The notes: generated from the sequence alone by a model not told the origin. A stretch of 64,000 bases of DNA from Bursaphelenchus xylophilus (GCA_904066235.2 CAJFCV020000004.1:7688001-7752000); one strand, 5' to 3'; numbered from the stretch's first letter, positions 12,561-25,718 are shown. Translations and numbers: made by a program.

Positions 12561-15000
12561 CCCAAAATAGCAGTTTCAGTATTTGTTAGAGAACAATCTC
12601 GGTGGCAAATTATTCACAATCCGAGGTATGTAAATTGTTGATAAGCTTTAGCCTAATTTATGTATTTAATATATTTTGTGGGGTTTCACATCCGTCAAAC
12701 AACCTGTTGACTATTAATTTCCATGTTATGGAATACTGTAATACGATTGTAAAAACAGCCGGCACACAATACGTAGTACAACGTCTTGTCTGTTCCAACA
12801 TTTCACCAGGCTACATGGCACATTTTTCAAGCTGTGTCTCACTTATTCCACATGGCAGAGAACTGTTTGAAATACAATTCAGTTTGATTTCTGTCCGTTG
12901 TTGGCAATGGAGCGGCTTCAACATAATTCCGGCGGAGAATTCGGAAGTCGCGATGAACAATTCGTTGGAATTGGGGGAACTCGTGGACCAAATAGTATGT
13001 ACAGATCAAATTGTAGATAGAAAAGCTTGTGTAGACAAGCTGAAATAAAGTAATAGATTGTGTTGATAATAAAGAATGTTATTTGAAAAATCTAATTGCG
13101 CTGCACACGAAGGTTATAGACTCAGTTTTTTTGCAAACTAGCCCCAATTTGCGTGTTAGCCCACAAATTCTCTTCTGATGCCTGGAAACCCTTTAAATGC
13201 TGGCAAAACATTCATACGATCTTTGGTTATAGTCCATTACCCAACGCAAAAAACATAGGCCACTTGCTGGGTGTATATTCTCATCAATTTCATATTTTAC
13301 ATCTCACTGGTCAAAAAACACTTACACTGCTTGTACATCTCATTTCATAACTGTAATCTGCTACTTTCTTAATATTATGGAAGTACCACTGAAGAAACGT
13401 AACGAAGCCGCAGAACAATAGAGTTCCGACAAACACTGATATCAATCTTTTCATGTAGTCCAACGTCATCCTTATCCTCCGAACTTCATACATCGCGCTG
13501 AGACTTTCAAATGCCGTGTTTTTATTTGTCATTTGGTGGAGCTTGTAAAATTTCTAAACATATCTAACGCGTCAAGTGTTAATAAAAATTTCTTACGTAA
13601 ATACTGTATGGAATGGCAAGCCAAGCGCAGAAGTAAGAAGGGCCTGCCCAATCGTAATCATACTCGAGAATCAACGTTCTACGGAGCCGAGCATCGATTT
13701 GAAGTTGAGGATTTTTACAGTAGATGATGATGCATTTTAGCACGGTCAAAGTAGTGACAACAAAAAACTGAAATTGTCCTGGAGTCAGAAATGAAGTACT
13801 TAATTAAATAAGAGTTTTTGGACAATCTTAGATGGATAATTTCCCTATTAGAAGGAATCAAAAAATTTATTGATTCGTTGATTGATTGAAAGCGTTCTCT
13901 TAGCATCCGCCGTGCTTACATCCAACGACCAACCGAGGAGACCCAACGTTCAGCCGAAAAGTTGTAGCGCGTTTTTTAGTCGTGGGGTATGACGAAAAAC
14001 ATCCTTTTCCCCACAGTATATTTATTACTACAACGTGGAGAAGACAAGCCTACAAACAACAGGCAGCAACGCAAAACCAAAAAAGAAACTGCGCCAAAGT
14101 ACCTTCTTGACCTTTGGCTTGTTGCGTATTGTTCCTGCTGAGAATATAACATACAATTTAAAATACAGTCTCAAAGGATAAAAAGATGGCCTTTTACATA
14201 TTTATAAATATATACACGTACACACGCTGTAACCTACAGTCCTCCACAGATACTTCCGTGCCACCTCTCCGCCCCTTGTCTCGTAACGTCGCCGGTCCTC
14301 GAAAGCAATTGTCCTCTCTATGGCTATCAACATGTATTTGGCATCGAACATAAATGCTGCCACCTGGGCTGCAAGCAAGGTGACGTAAAAAATCAGGGCG
14401 GCCAAATATTGACGCTTTTCGATACTGTACCAAGACTCGTCGGTAATCTGCGAGGTGGAATGGACAAGCGAAACGAACACACATAGAATGGTTTCTACCA
14501 TCTGGAAATGGAATTCGTTGTATGGAAAAATATGGCAAAAAATAGCTAGCTAGAAACACAAAAAATATTATAAAAAATGTAAAGACGGCTGCTAATTCCT
14601 AATCAAAGTTGTTTTCCTTTTGATCGAGTCCGCCATTGCACATAAAAAACATTTTTACAAAGATAGGAGCATCTAAACGGCAGATTAAAGATCTGACTTT
14701 AAAAATTCAATTCATCCCATATTTTACAATCAGCCACATCTGTAATTCGAACATCTAAAAAATAAAGCTCACCAAGATAAGCCGCAAGTTAATATTGAGA
14801 GTTGATAAGTTGATTGTTCGGGCAACAAAATAAACAGAGCAAATCGTATTCACACATGCCGCAGCAATCTCAATTCCATTCAGAATGCGGAAGACTTGGA
14901 CAACGGTTAAACTGAAACGCATGGCAACAGAATGAAGAGATGTCGAAAAAAACGGTATAAGTGTGCCTAATACGGGGCTACAAACAATACTGTGAGTACG
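12560..15000. repeat. Tandem duplication unit B (contains chemoreceptor copy 3)
   Basis: Second copy of the 9725-12560 block, similar in exons, some introns and the 3' flank. The intron between 13767 and 14238 is about 270 nt longer than its equivalent in unit A (10971-11171), so something was inserted here or lost there. Confidence 0.65.
12839..14922 (-). CDS. Nematode-type 7TM chemoreceptor (copy 3)
   Basis: Five exons: 14773-14922, 14238-14501, 13597-13767, 13326-13553 and 12839-13039. Sizes 150, 264, 171, 228 and 201 nt equal those of copy 2 exactly, giving 337 aa. The protein begins MRFSLTVVQVFRILNG and ends ELYFKQFSAMWNK. Splice donors and acceptors correspond position by position with copy 2, and the reading frame is intact. 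Differences from copy 2 cluster in the first extracellular part and in exon 3. A chemosensory role is inferred from the family. Confidence 0.82.
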
Positions 15001-15277
15001 CGAAAATTGTTTAGCACAGAACTATAATTCGGTCGTTTTAAGTGCGTCTTATAAGAAGCGTTACATACAATATCTGCGTTGTATTGCTTCTGCGTATTCC
15101 AAAAAATCATTTTTTGTAATTAATATCACCCTTAACTAAAAACATTAAAGTACCGAGGTGTCTCTTCTACATGTACGGAGGACATTCTACGAAATGAAAC
15201 GTGCTGTTTTTTAATAACAATTGATAGCAACTTGGTATCAAACCTAGCGGTTCTGAGGATTATGGGGAAAATAATCT

Positions 15278-15336
15278 TGAGATTTGGTCCAAAAATAAGG
15301 AAATTATAGCCAATTGAACCCGGGCCACAAAGATTC
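15278..15336. repeat. Decayed fragment of a Tc1/mariner-type terminal repeat
   Basis: About 58 nt here closely resemble the right terminal repeat of the element at 24844-25718. Shared parts include a run ending GGGCCACAAAGAT and a preceding TTATAG.CAATT block. The outer GCCCCACCCTG end is missing, so this is a broken relic between two chemoreceptor genes. Confidence 0.55.
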
Positions 15337-15917
15337 TGTTTTTTTTAATTCACGGTTTTTTGTCTATAATATTATAGCAGCGGATCTGTCTTATTGGCAA
15401 AAACCGTACCAGTTTCCATCCGGGAAGTTTCAAAATAGCTCTAGGATCGAAGGCAGTCAGAACAGAATTTTATGTACGGTAAGATTCAATGGTTTAAAGA
15501 TTGCTCTCTCGCATTTACTGTGCAAATGACGATCCACTCAAAGATGATGCAATTACTCAACAGTGCATGCAATCTGTGTTCTTTTTAGAACGGAGGATGG
15601 CGGAACTAGATTTTTTCATTTCAAATAAATGTTACCACATTTTTTAACCGTCATCGAACATAATTAGAGAATGAGATCACGTAAACAAAGCGTAAAAGTA
15701 CAGACAGTGTATTGAGTTAGGACCCATGAGACGAGCATTCGGTTCTCTGAAAATAATTTTTGGAACCGCTTTTTCAAGACTTGAGTATAGAAGAACTCAT
15801 AATTATTGACAAGGAGACACCCATTTACCATAAATACTATTCTCTTGCGGGACCTAACTAAGGTTGTCTGTGAACGAACATGAGGTGCATTTCAAGGTGA
15901 TGTGATACGATTAATCA

Positions 15918-17446
15918 ATGGATATTATTCAAGCTTCTTTTCTAAAAGATATCTTGTTGTACACAGAGCTGTGTGTAAGTGTTGTATCCTCTCTTTTCAA
16001 CGCTTATGTCACATACCGGTCGGCATTTTCCAGCTGTATTCATCCCAGTCTGCGGCTGATTCTCGTAAGTCGTGTTCTTTTTTTTTGATAAAACTCTTCG
16101 TAGAAAGGGGCTTTTGAGGTGAAGAGTACAGAATCTCTTATTTTAAAACACCATTTCTCATCGTGAGTCGCAACATTCTGCCTCATAAAGTGTAAAAAAA
16201 TTCAAATAATAGGGTATGTTTACACATGGCAATAGATTAAGCGAAATGGGGGAGCCTGTCAGAAAAGTATTTGCAAAAGAGAGTAAATTTTTAGTGTACT
16301 ATTTTCGAAAAATCTCAGCGCATAGCACCATCGAAAAATCTTAAATATATGTTCCTTTCTTCAAGTATGGCATTTTTATTTCATTTTTTTCTCATTTTAT
16401 TTTTATTTAGAGCACCACGATGGGCAGCTTGGTAATAATAAGCCTTACACATCCGTTCTCCAACCTCGTGCCAAGTGAATATTACAGTATCGAAAAAGGT
16501 CATTACAAAAATGCCATTATTTTTTATTCCGTAATGCTTACAAGCCATTACGCGTATTTCGTTTTTACCATCAAATATTTCTTGATCACATTGGAGAGAC
16601 GGGCCGCGATAGGTCACATTCGGGCGTACGAGATGTCAGGACCATGGTTTGGGAGGAAGATTCTTAAACGTTCGGTATGTACAGGGGATGGCAAAGAACG
16701 TTTTATCTTACGGCTTCGGAAAAGAACTGACAAAAAATCTAGATAATAGTAGTTACTGTGTATAGACCAGCTAATTTCATGACTTTTAGGCTATCTTCTG
16801 CTTGTTTGTTCTTCTACTAAACATGGCTACCCGATACTGGGTCTTCCGTAATTCGTCTGTGGATGTTATATTACGGACAGTCATCGTGCCGGACAAATGG
16901 ATTCCAGGCTATCTCTTCGCCTACATGGAGGCCTTTGTTGGTATGATCTTTGCAGTCGTTGTAAGTTACGCTCGAAATTCGATTGCTTTAGCTCATGCGG
17001 GACATTGAGAAAAAACTGCAAGTAAAATGTTTTTGCACGCCGCTGAGCCGGAAATACGAGATGCGTCAAACCGTGGCAATAATGAACTACCTCAACCGGA
17101 TCCTCCAAGCGTTTGCTGCTCTTCTGGTGGCGATCTTTCCAATGTTTTCAGTCTTAACCTACCTCTACTTCAAATTAAATCATTCAAGTGAGAGTTTGGT
17201 GATCATCATCCTGTTTACGGTATGGCTGTAAGGTTGAAAAGTTTGTAGTTTTAGACTATTCACATAACCGTCCAATTTTACAACATTATCACAGCGTATT
17301 ACATGTACGCGGAGTTTCCACAAGTTCGGCAGTTGATTGCCAAAGATATCTGCTTCAAACAACGTGCAGCAGTTTTGCCGTCCATTTCTGGCACAGTTGA
17401 AGACGTCGAGATTCACTTTGGGAGCTTGTACAAGATGTGGAAATAA
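15918..17446 (+). CDS. Nematode-type 7TM chemoreceptor (copy 4, plus strand)
   Basis: Five exons: 15918-16064, 16411-16674, 16790-16960, 16992-17219 and 17255-17446, giving 49+88+57+76+63 codons, 333 aa. Exons 2 to 4 have exactly the sizes (264, 171, 228 nt) seen in the minus-strand copies, and exon 5 (192 nt) matches copy 1. It starts MDIIQASFLKDILLYTELC, carries KYFLITLERRAAIGHIRAYE after helix 3 and ends EIHFGSLYKMWK. The first exon was located by homology with the other copies (its end, SLRLIL, matches NLRLIL). The opposite orientation to the other three shows that an inversion accompanied cluster growth. The frame is intact. Confidence 0.8.
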
Positions 17447-17816
17447 TTTATATTTACTGTGCATATTACCACAAGGCGAGAGCGCGATACACGAGAACTC
17501 ATCGAAGTGCAAGTCATACAAAAGCCTGGCCAAAAAAAGCACTGTCCCAGAAACGCCTTTTTTGTAAGCCTCGAATATCTTTTTAAAATATGGCTGTAAG
17601 TCGGCTCAGGCATAGACTCTCCTCAGTTTGCAGGCTCTCTCACACGTTGTCATGGAATAAACGTGAAATTACAAAAAGTTCAAAGAAATTCGAGAGCAAA
17701 ATAGAAGTTTATCAAACTCTTCATTACGTATCACATTTAGCTTCCGCATAAACATTAACAATATAAATTATACACGTAATTATTATAAAAAGTACCCGTA
17801 TTTGATAAGGCAAGAC

Positions 17817-20800
17817 TTAGATTCCTTGGGAAATCTTGACAGTGACTATTTCAAAAGGCGTTAGTTTCTCTTGTAGCCGCTCTATCGAGTATTCTTCATT
17901 TGAATCTTCGTTGACAGCCGAGAGGGATGAAAATATTAATTTAGGGTGGTCATATGGCACAATTTTCTTCAAAGTGGCATCCAGTTTGTCCTGAAATTTA
18001 AAGTTTTAGAAATTCAAGCAATTCTTGGCTCTACGAAATTTCAGCGCCAAACAGAAACTGAAATAACCTTGTCTTACCCATTCAATCTCGCATTTTTCGG
18101 TCGATTTTATTGAACAGTCAAACTCCAACTTCCGAATCGTCAACAAATGAAAATCCTTGACTTGTCGTAGATTTATGAGCTGGAGATTGCATGGCCAATA
18201 AATTTCCGGGATTACTTTTGGAGAGAAATCCGGCTTTTTGGCAACAATTCCAATGGGATGGAGAAGATCTTCAAGGGAGCGGTCGACAAATTTTGAGTGG
18301 AAAATAGTGTCGTCCTTAGGGTCAGCAACCTTTTCGATTATTATTCGGGCCTTAAAGTGCGAAGGATCTTCCTGAAAAATTGGATTAAATCAATTCAAAT
18401 ATTTAATAAATGTTAGCAAAAGTTCAAAGTAACCGATTCAAAAACAGGCTAGTAATGGTCTTTAGCCGGTTGCTTGATGAATGACATACAGTTTTGGCTT
18501 CGCCCAATCCAAGGCCCTTTCCATCTTCACCATAGACACTTCGGTCCAACAACAAATGCAATTCCCCGTTCTCATCCACCGTTGAACCAGTCGATTGTCT
18601 TGCCAACACCGTTAATCTACTGTTCGTATCCTGGACCATCGATTCAGAGGGAGATGGGAAATAATTTGCGGCAATTGGAAGGGACCTAAACCAATTATAA
18701 TGCAATAATAATGGGGGTATCGTTTAGTTAACATCTTAGAAGCTGTCGTCGAAAAATGGGAGCTTTGAAGCGTTTACAAACTTTCGGGAATTTCTAGGTG
18801 GCCCCAAAATCCGCATGCAAGACTCAAAGGGACAGTGAATGTCTCACACGAAAGACTTGTAAGCTTCAACAAACAAAGAAGGTAGCCTTGGACTTACCGA
18901 TTCATCTTATGTTCATTCAAATACAACCCGTTTACATCCGTCCATATTGTAGTGTTCCCTTGTACATGACTACCAACCTTTAAAATAAAAGTGTGCCCAT
19001 TCAGATCCTTCAGTTGGGAGAACACTTCCAAATTGATTTGCACAGCATCACTGGGCTGTTTGTTATCGACTTCAATCATCTCCACAATAACTGGTGACTT
19101 TTTATCAATCTTAGGATCAAGCTTGCAGTAGAGTCTTGAAGTGAGCGGTCCAGTGAAGAAAATACAGCGGCTTCTCGCAATAGCCTTCAAAGCGGACAGT
19201 GGATTAAAGACGTATGCTCCACCCATATCTGTGTGATAACCATAGCCAACGTTGACCTTTTCTGAAGATCCTTCTACCTAAAATTAAATGTTGTGAACAA
19301 AAATCTTGAATCGTTAAAAAATTCTGAAGTTTAAATAAGTGCCAATGGCCATAAAAATAAACGTTTTCCGAATTTTGACCTGAGAACTGAGACGAAGACA
19401 ACGAAGATAACGTCAATTTATATTATCGATGACCACTGTCCACGCCTAATCTGATTTTGCAAATCTATCGGAAAAATGGAAGAAAAATGAACATACACTT
19501 ATCCTCCCCTTTGTAAGGGACATCGCGAACTTTTCCGTCGGCATCTTCAGAGTTTCGCCATCAGAAACTTCCTTCGCCTCGCTGAGATGTGTTTTCGGCG
19601 ATCGTTGTCCATCAGCCAAGCGAGTAATCGTAACCTTTTGATAGGATAAGGGGCGGCATTTTAAGTAGAATACGATCTAAAATACGACGAACGTAGTACT
19701 GCCGTGAATTCATGAAAAAGGTAAAAAATAAAAACAATAAATTTTGCGACGAAATGCCTAAAATTTTGACATTCCGCAACCCTAAAAATTGTTCAACTTA
19801 CTTCAAAGTAGTCCTTGTCCACCTCCATTACAGCTTTGTTGACACCGGGAAAAGCTTGAACTTGTAGTATTTCTCCTGATTCATTCCGTATTTCCATGTT
19901 GTGCGTGTTTGTGGTGATGGTAACTCTTTTTTCATCGCTTTCAGTGTTCTGATTGAAGATTATGAGGGTCTTTCTGTAATACAAAGCATTTCTTCGTATT
20001 ATTTCAAGCCCTTTAATCCAGTTCGGTGTAAAGTCACCTACTCTTTCATAGTCTCATTGAACTGGAATATTTGCCCATCATCGTAGACGTCGTGTACAGC
20101 TCCGCCAGCCAGGTATTCGGCTTCTTTTTGGGCAAAATGAGTGACAGCTTTGTATAACCTGAAAGAACTCTCATATATTTCGTGTTATTCCACATTATTT
20201 TCTGATTCAATTTCACGACTAGGTTTGTCTCATACCGTTTGCGATAGTCCGCCATGACATGAGGTTTGCTTGTGCCCGTAATCGAGTCATGATGTTGTGC
20301 TAGGGAGAGGTTCCTTCTGTGTAACGTTAGCTCGTCATAATCGTGTTGGACACCAAATAAAGCTCTAATTAGATCGAGTCTTCTCAAATAGCCCTGGAAT
20401 TCAATTTCCAATTTTTATGGATGTATTTCTCGTATATGTTCTTCAAAATTTTGACTGGTTTACCTATTACAATATAATCGAATGTGAATACCTGGGCTTT
20501 CCTCTCCATTTGCTTGAAATTCCCTCGGTGTACAAAGTAGCCGGACCAATAGGGATGCCCTCCACTCATATTCTCAGTGTATGGGAAGAAGTCTCCCCGC
20601 AGAATTGGTGGTTTTGCAAAGGTTTTCTTGGTGTGCTCAAAGTATTGGCCAAGGGTCGAAAACTGAATTTTCGTTTTGTACTCCGGATTCGCGTTGACAT
20701 GATCGATGATTTGCTTGTAATTCTTGTACATCGAGTCAAAGTCATCTGAATACCGATAGTAAAAGTCGTCTCCGACTGCTACTAACAGGGAATCTCCGTT

Positions 20801-22551
20801 GTAAAATCGCTGCAAGTTGGGGGTAAGGTTAGTGAATTGCTGCAATCTCTTACGTGATAAGTTTTGAATTGCTCGACAAGCTGTCTGCTCATAAACTCTA
20901 CATTCGTTTTCTTTATATCCTTCTTTTCCGGACAGAATGATCTTGAACTTGTGCCCCATTCGTATTGACAACATACTGATCCGTTGATTCCACAGCCATT
21001 GGAAGTTGTGTAGTATACGTCTGGCAAGGACATGACGGTGGGGATCTTCTGTTCTCTTCCCTAAAGGACATTGGAAGTTATAATAGGCTTTTTTGATGTC
21101 ACATTTAACATTAGTGTCATGTATAATATAACAGGCTGCGTGAAATGAAGGAGAAAGTTGAAAGGAGTACCTGTTGCCAAGGCTGAGCCCATTTGAAGAT
21201 CATAGCTGCATGTTCTCGCATTTCGATCTTAACATGTTGATTTAATCTGCCAACTACCATACTGTTGATACCAGCCAAAGACATTAGATATGGGTTCATT
21301 CCTCCGTGTCCAAATGGATCTACTGACCTGAAATTTCTTGTTGGCTAGGTTTGAATAACTGGCTGTTTGATCGGGTAGATCTTATATTAATTTTGTCCAC
21401 TTTATTTTCCGGTTTTACTCGGACCCTTATAGGAACAAAAAACGTAGCCACAGATACTGTGCCAGTCGTGTTTTACTCTCCGTTTCTGAACTTACCACGA
21501 AGTATTAGCCGTATATTCAAACGTATCGTAGACAAATCTCTGTCCTTCCACAATGTTATCGATAGTCGCCCAAAAGTATGGAGTGGCTTCGTCCGTCATC
21601 ACCCACGCCGCTCCACAAAGCTCTAGCTGCCCATTTTGGATAAACCTAAATTTATTTCCACGAGTTAGAGTGTAATATTCGCTTACTCTTTAACTTTTTT
21701 CTTCTTGTCCTCGCTTTCAGTGATCCAAAAATGGTATAAAAAGGACATTTCCGACCAAATGAATTTCCCATCCGGATGCTCGCTGAGGTATTTGATCATA
21801 TTGGTGAAGATACTGCTGACCTGCTCGTCATAATATTCGGTAAACGTCATTAGCCACCCTGGGTCCAAATGGGAATGGAAGACGAGGAAAACGTTGAGCA
21901 AGTCAGATTTCGGAGGGGGTTTGTAGCCGGGAGAAAATGAAATGGTTTGACCATCTACCTGCAAAATTGAGGGGTTGCATTTGTAAATTGACCATAGTGC
22001 ATGAAACTAGAGAGGGAGACAAAAGAGATTTTTAAAGTAATTTGTCATCGTTTTTGTCCCAAAAATCTTACTGGAATGGTTTGAATTCGTATAAAATACA
22101 TGGGTTTGTTGTGTATGAATGTTTTTTTCCCTCGGTGGACGATGTAATTTCGGAAATTTTTCTCATAAAAATTACGCAAAATTGCGTTCAAAGTGCATCA
22201 AAATCAGCGCCGGTAATTGAAATATTGATGACTAATTTTTTATATGGGCGGGACTTACTTTTAGTTGTGTTTCTGTCTCCACATTCAAACAGTTTGAGGT
22301 TTCCATAAACTTTGCGTTGCCTTCATCAAGAACAACCTCATTGACGTTCGATTTCTCATCTTCTAGGCCGAATAACTAAACAACTAATATTTTAGGCTTT
22401 CAAAATGAGAAATCAGAAATTTTGTGGACTTTTTTCAACTTACATCGAAGTATTTGGGCGCAGTTTTGACTTTCCATGAGTTTGAGATCAAGTAAAACCA
22501 AAAATAAGTTAGAGCGGCGACGATAAAAATCACATTTACCCAATAGCGCAT
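17817..22551 (-). CDS. aman-2: Golgi alpha-mannosidase II (GH38)
   Basis: Type II Golgi membrane glycosidase that trims the alpha-1,3 and alpha-1,6 mannoses of GlcNAc-Man5 N-glycans before complex-type processing. Fifteen exons give 3000 nt, 999 aa: 22444-22551, 22259-22375, 21687-21958, 21496-21645, 21171-21327, 20854-21060, 20492-20809, 20236-20393, 20042-20158, 19802-19973, 19497-19676, 18898-19277, 18490-18685, 18078-18371, 17817-17990. The short cytoplasmic start is followed by one helix (VIFIVAALTYFWFYLI). GH38 motifs are present: HSHLDPGW (zinc ligands), WSVDPFGHGG with the nucleophile Asp, GDFFPY, and AQHHDSITGT. The Golgi form is indicated by DPGW rather than the lysosomal DVGW. At 999 aa it is shorter than typical Golgi enzymes (about 1100-1150), mainly because the stem is short. 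All key residues I can check are intact. Confidence 0.93.
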
Positions 22552-24843
22552 TGATCTGAAACAAAAATGTTCTCGTTCAACCAACTAAAAAAAATGACTT
22601 ATTTGTTTGTCTTGTACTTGAAATAATTAGCGAGTTTCTTGTTTTCCCAATTTATGCAAAATTTTAAACTTTTTTTGGAAAAAATATAAAAAAATTAACT
22701 TGTGGAATAAAAAGATTAAAAACGACTTCAAAATCTGGAACTCAAGCACTTTCACTATTAGCACTTGTCTCATTCACAATTTCTAAAAGGTAAATTTACA
22801 CGAGGCAACTGCGGGATGATCTGGCTTACTTTGTAGGACTCTTTCAACCCCCTACCATTAGTAAACCCGTGTTTTCAACAGCAAAAGGGACATGTAGTCT
22901 AAACCGAAAGTAAAAAAATATATAAAACTCTTGTATTCTGATATTACTCATCATATCGCGGAATCTTGGGATGTTTGGGGAATATTGGGTATGACATTGG
23001 ACGGAGAACAATAAAGTTTTCGGGGCCGGATTTAAAGGTTCGCCCTCGAATCAGAAAAGTTCTTTTCGCGGTCATGGACCAACACAGCGAATACAAATAT
23101 TGGACGTGAGGCGAATAAATATTGAACGGCTTTTGAAGATGATGGGGGAGATCGAGTCATGTGGGGGATTAGAGAGTGACCATAAAAGGGATGGTCAGGG
23201 AAATTACAAGAAAGAGGGTTTCGTTGAAATCAGAAGCCCTTGGAAATTTGTACGATAAAATTACAAGTGCGATTTACAAGCGATTAGTTTGTTTTCCGTT
23301 GTATAATTTGGCCAATTCCTAAGAATTTTCGACTCGTTAATTCTTCTTTTTTTTAACCGAACCTTTAGTACTAACTAATCTCTATACTGCACGCTTGCTT
23401 GTTTTCAAGATCGCTAACCGAAAATCTCGTCCATTTTTTGACCCAACAAATGATTCTTTGTCAGTGTTTCCCCAACCCAAAACGACAAAAATATGCTGAT
23501 CGGAAAAAAATATTTGAATTCATTTCGGTGATAAGAAAGAGAAAGGTGTGCTATGATAACACTCCACACCCTCAGTCGCAAGGCAGCCTGAGGCATTGAC
23601 CGCTTTTTGATTAACACTGACTCATTATGGAAATTTTAGGCAGCCCCCAAAAGCAGTTATTAGCAAGGTTTGATTTTTTTATAACAATACACCTATTTGA
23701 TGCGGAGTCAAGATTTTAGAGAAAATGCAGCGGTTGCATTTGCTTCCCGAAAGGGATTTGGTTAAAATGAACATTTAGCGGGGACTTGGAGAGAAATTTG
23801 AATGTTTGGTTAATACAATCTGGAAGCATTACGTGATATTGCGAAAATCTGAATGTGTTCACAAAATGACGTTAAAGGTCAGATTTCGATGGATCTTGCA
23901 CTCGCGTTTTTGAAGCGGGATGTCTAGCCCGTATTTTGCAGAAACTATTTTAAGTTGAAATATTACTAAAAATCTGTTGTTAGGGGTTTTCATATTGGCA
24001 GCGAATTCGACATGTAAACTAAATTTTTCTTCATAAAATCACCTTTCCGCGACAAGCTGTTTTTTACTATATCTCATAATTTCCCATAATTCCCCGTTTG
24101 CCAATTATTATAAAATATCAGGGCCGTTTCTGAACATAAGTTAAATTTCTGGAGCTTGATTTGTGTCCTAGGTATAATTGATTACTTGAAAAATTTTGCA
24201 GAAATTGCAAGCATTGCACATTTCTTTGTAAAAAAACTTCCGAAAGTCTCAATTTCCTTCACGTATTATTTTCCTCGGTCTAAACTCTAATGCAAATTCC
24301 CCAAACTAAACAGCGGAATTAAGCGATCCTCACCTCGAAATTTGTTTGCACATCCGGAGAATCGGACGCGCTTTTGTGGGGTATTTATCCAGACCATATT
24401 TACTGACTTTTTATCAAAACATTTTCCTGAAACCAACTGACGAATTATTTTTTTACCTTTTTTCCACACGATTTGAAAAAAAACGTTCCGTTCCGGATCA
24501 AGGATCCAAGCGGCCTTTGAACACAGCTATTTTTTGCGGAATTTACGGGGATTATTTGTGTAATATTAAAAATAGCCAAGAAGGATACAAATTTTGTTAC
24601 GACAGGCCAAACATGAATAAAATGTTGTAATTTCAAATGAGAAAAGATCACGCCTAAATTCCACAATATTCATAAATATTTGTACCGCCAAGGGAAGTGA
24701 TCGGTTTACCAAACTTTTGTGATTATGAATTTATTTTACAAGGGAAAAGTTTTCAAAATTAATACAGTAGCTTGCATTTTGCAGACACAGATGAGATACC
24801 GAATAAGACTTTTTATACCTTGCGAATCAAAAGTTCTTTTGTA
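22552..24843. other. Intergenic, no gene seen
   Basis: About 2.3 kb of AT-rich sequence upstream of the mannosidase gene. Open frames are short and show no protein family, codon pattern or splice structure that I can support. It presumably includes the mannosidase promoter near 22560-22900. Confidence 0.5.
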
Positions 24844-25718
24844 CAGGGTGGGGCATCTTTGTGGCCCGATTTGAATTGGCTATAACTTCTTTAGTTTTTG
24901 GCCAAATTTTAAAATTCTTTTTTTCCCTGGATCGTCAGCCAACCCCGTTTTGTTTGATACCAAATATGTTATACATAGTAAGTGTATATCTACAGTTATT
25001 GGATTTATTCTTGGAGTTCATTTTTTCGGTCGTTTTTCGGTTGTTTTTTCGGTCTTTCCCGGTGTGTCAGGAAATGGAGTACGGTGCGGAAGAAAAATAC
25101 GGCGGAATTTACCCTCCCGAAAATCGACGATGAGAATAAGAACAAAAAGTGAAGATCAACTTCCAGAGTTCGTCGAATGGTCCTTGCTGAAGGCATTCCC
25201 TCGGTTCTGGCCAAACTTCGTGTGCTCATATGCGGATTTTCTCGGAATTTTGACAAAACTTCTTAAATTTTCAACTCCGTTCGTACTCATCTTTCCTGCT
25301 TTTTTTGTTTCCTTTTAACGCTGCCAGTCTCAAGAAACTTATTCCACGAACGTCGAATTGTCTTGCGATCTGGAGGTTAGGCATTACGTCCGTATTTTAT
25401 GCGGTATCCCCGTTTGAAAATTTATCGCCGAACCGTACTTGCTATACCAAACCACAGACCAAGCCTTTTCTTCCACACCGTACTCCATTTTCGGACACAC
25501 CGGGAAAGACCGAAAAAACAACCGAAAAACGATCGAAAAAATGAACTCTAAGAATAAATCCAATAACTGTAGATATACACTTACTATGTATAACATATTT
25601 GGTATCAAACAAAATGGGGTTGGCTGACGATTCAGGGAAAAAAAGAATTTTAAAATTTGGCCAAAAACTAAAGAAGTTATAGTCAATTCAAATCGGGCCA
25701 CAAAGATGCCCCACCCTG
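24844..25718. mobile_element. Tc1/mariner-derived inverted-repeat element
   Basis: An 875-bp element with ends CAGGGTGGGGCATCTTTGTG (left) and its complement (right), flanked by TA on both sides (24842-24843 and 25719-25720). The arms are about 260 nt each (24844-25107 and 25465-25718). The loop retains a broken transposase N-terminus on the minus strand (see 25150-25370), so this is an internally deleted derivative of an autonomous Tc1/mariner-type transposon. Confidence 0.85.
25150..25370 (-). pseudogene. Tc1/mariner transposase DNA-binding domain remnant
   Basis: On the minus strand between the element's arms, two frames show helix-turn-helix pieces in the order expected for the paired-like DNA-binding domain of Tc1/mariner transposases: a DRKTIRRSWNKFLETGSV stretch at about 25370-25317, then SLARTEGMPSARTIRR followed by LEVDL at about 25225-25150. 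The pieces are in different frames and no DDE/D catalytic domain follows, so the gene is broken. Confidence 0.6.

Noticed and set aside
24861..25133. 90-codon open frame and its mirror at 25384-25701
   Set aside because: Lies in the terminal repeats of a Tc1/mariner derivative; open by chance in AT-rich arms.
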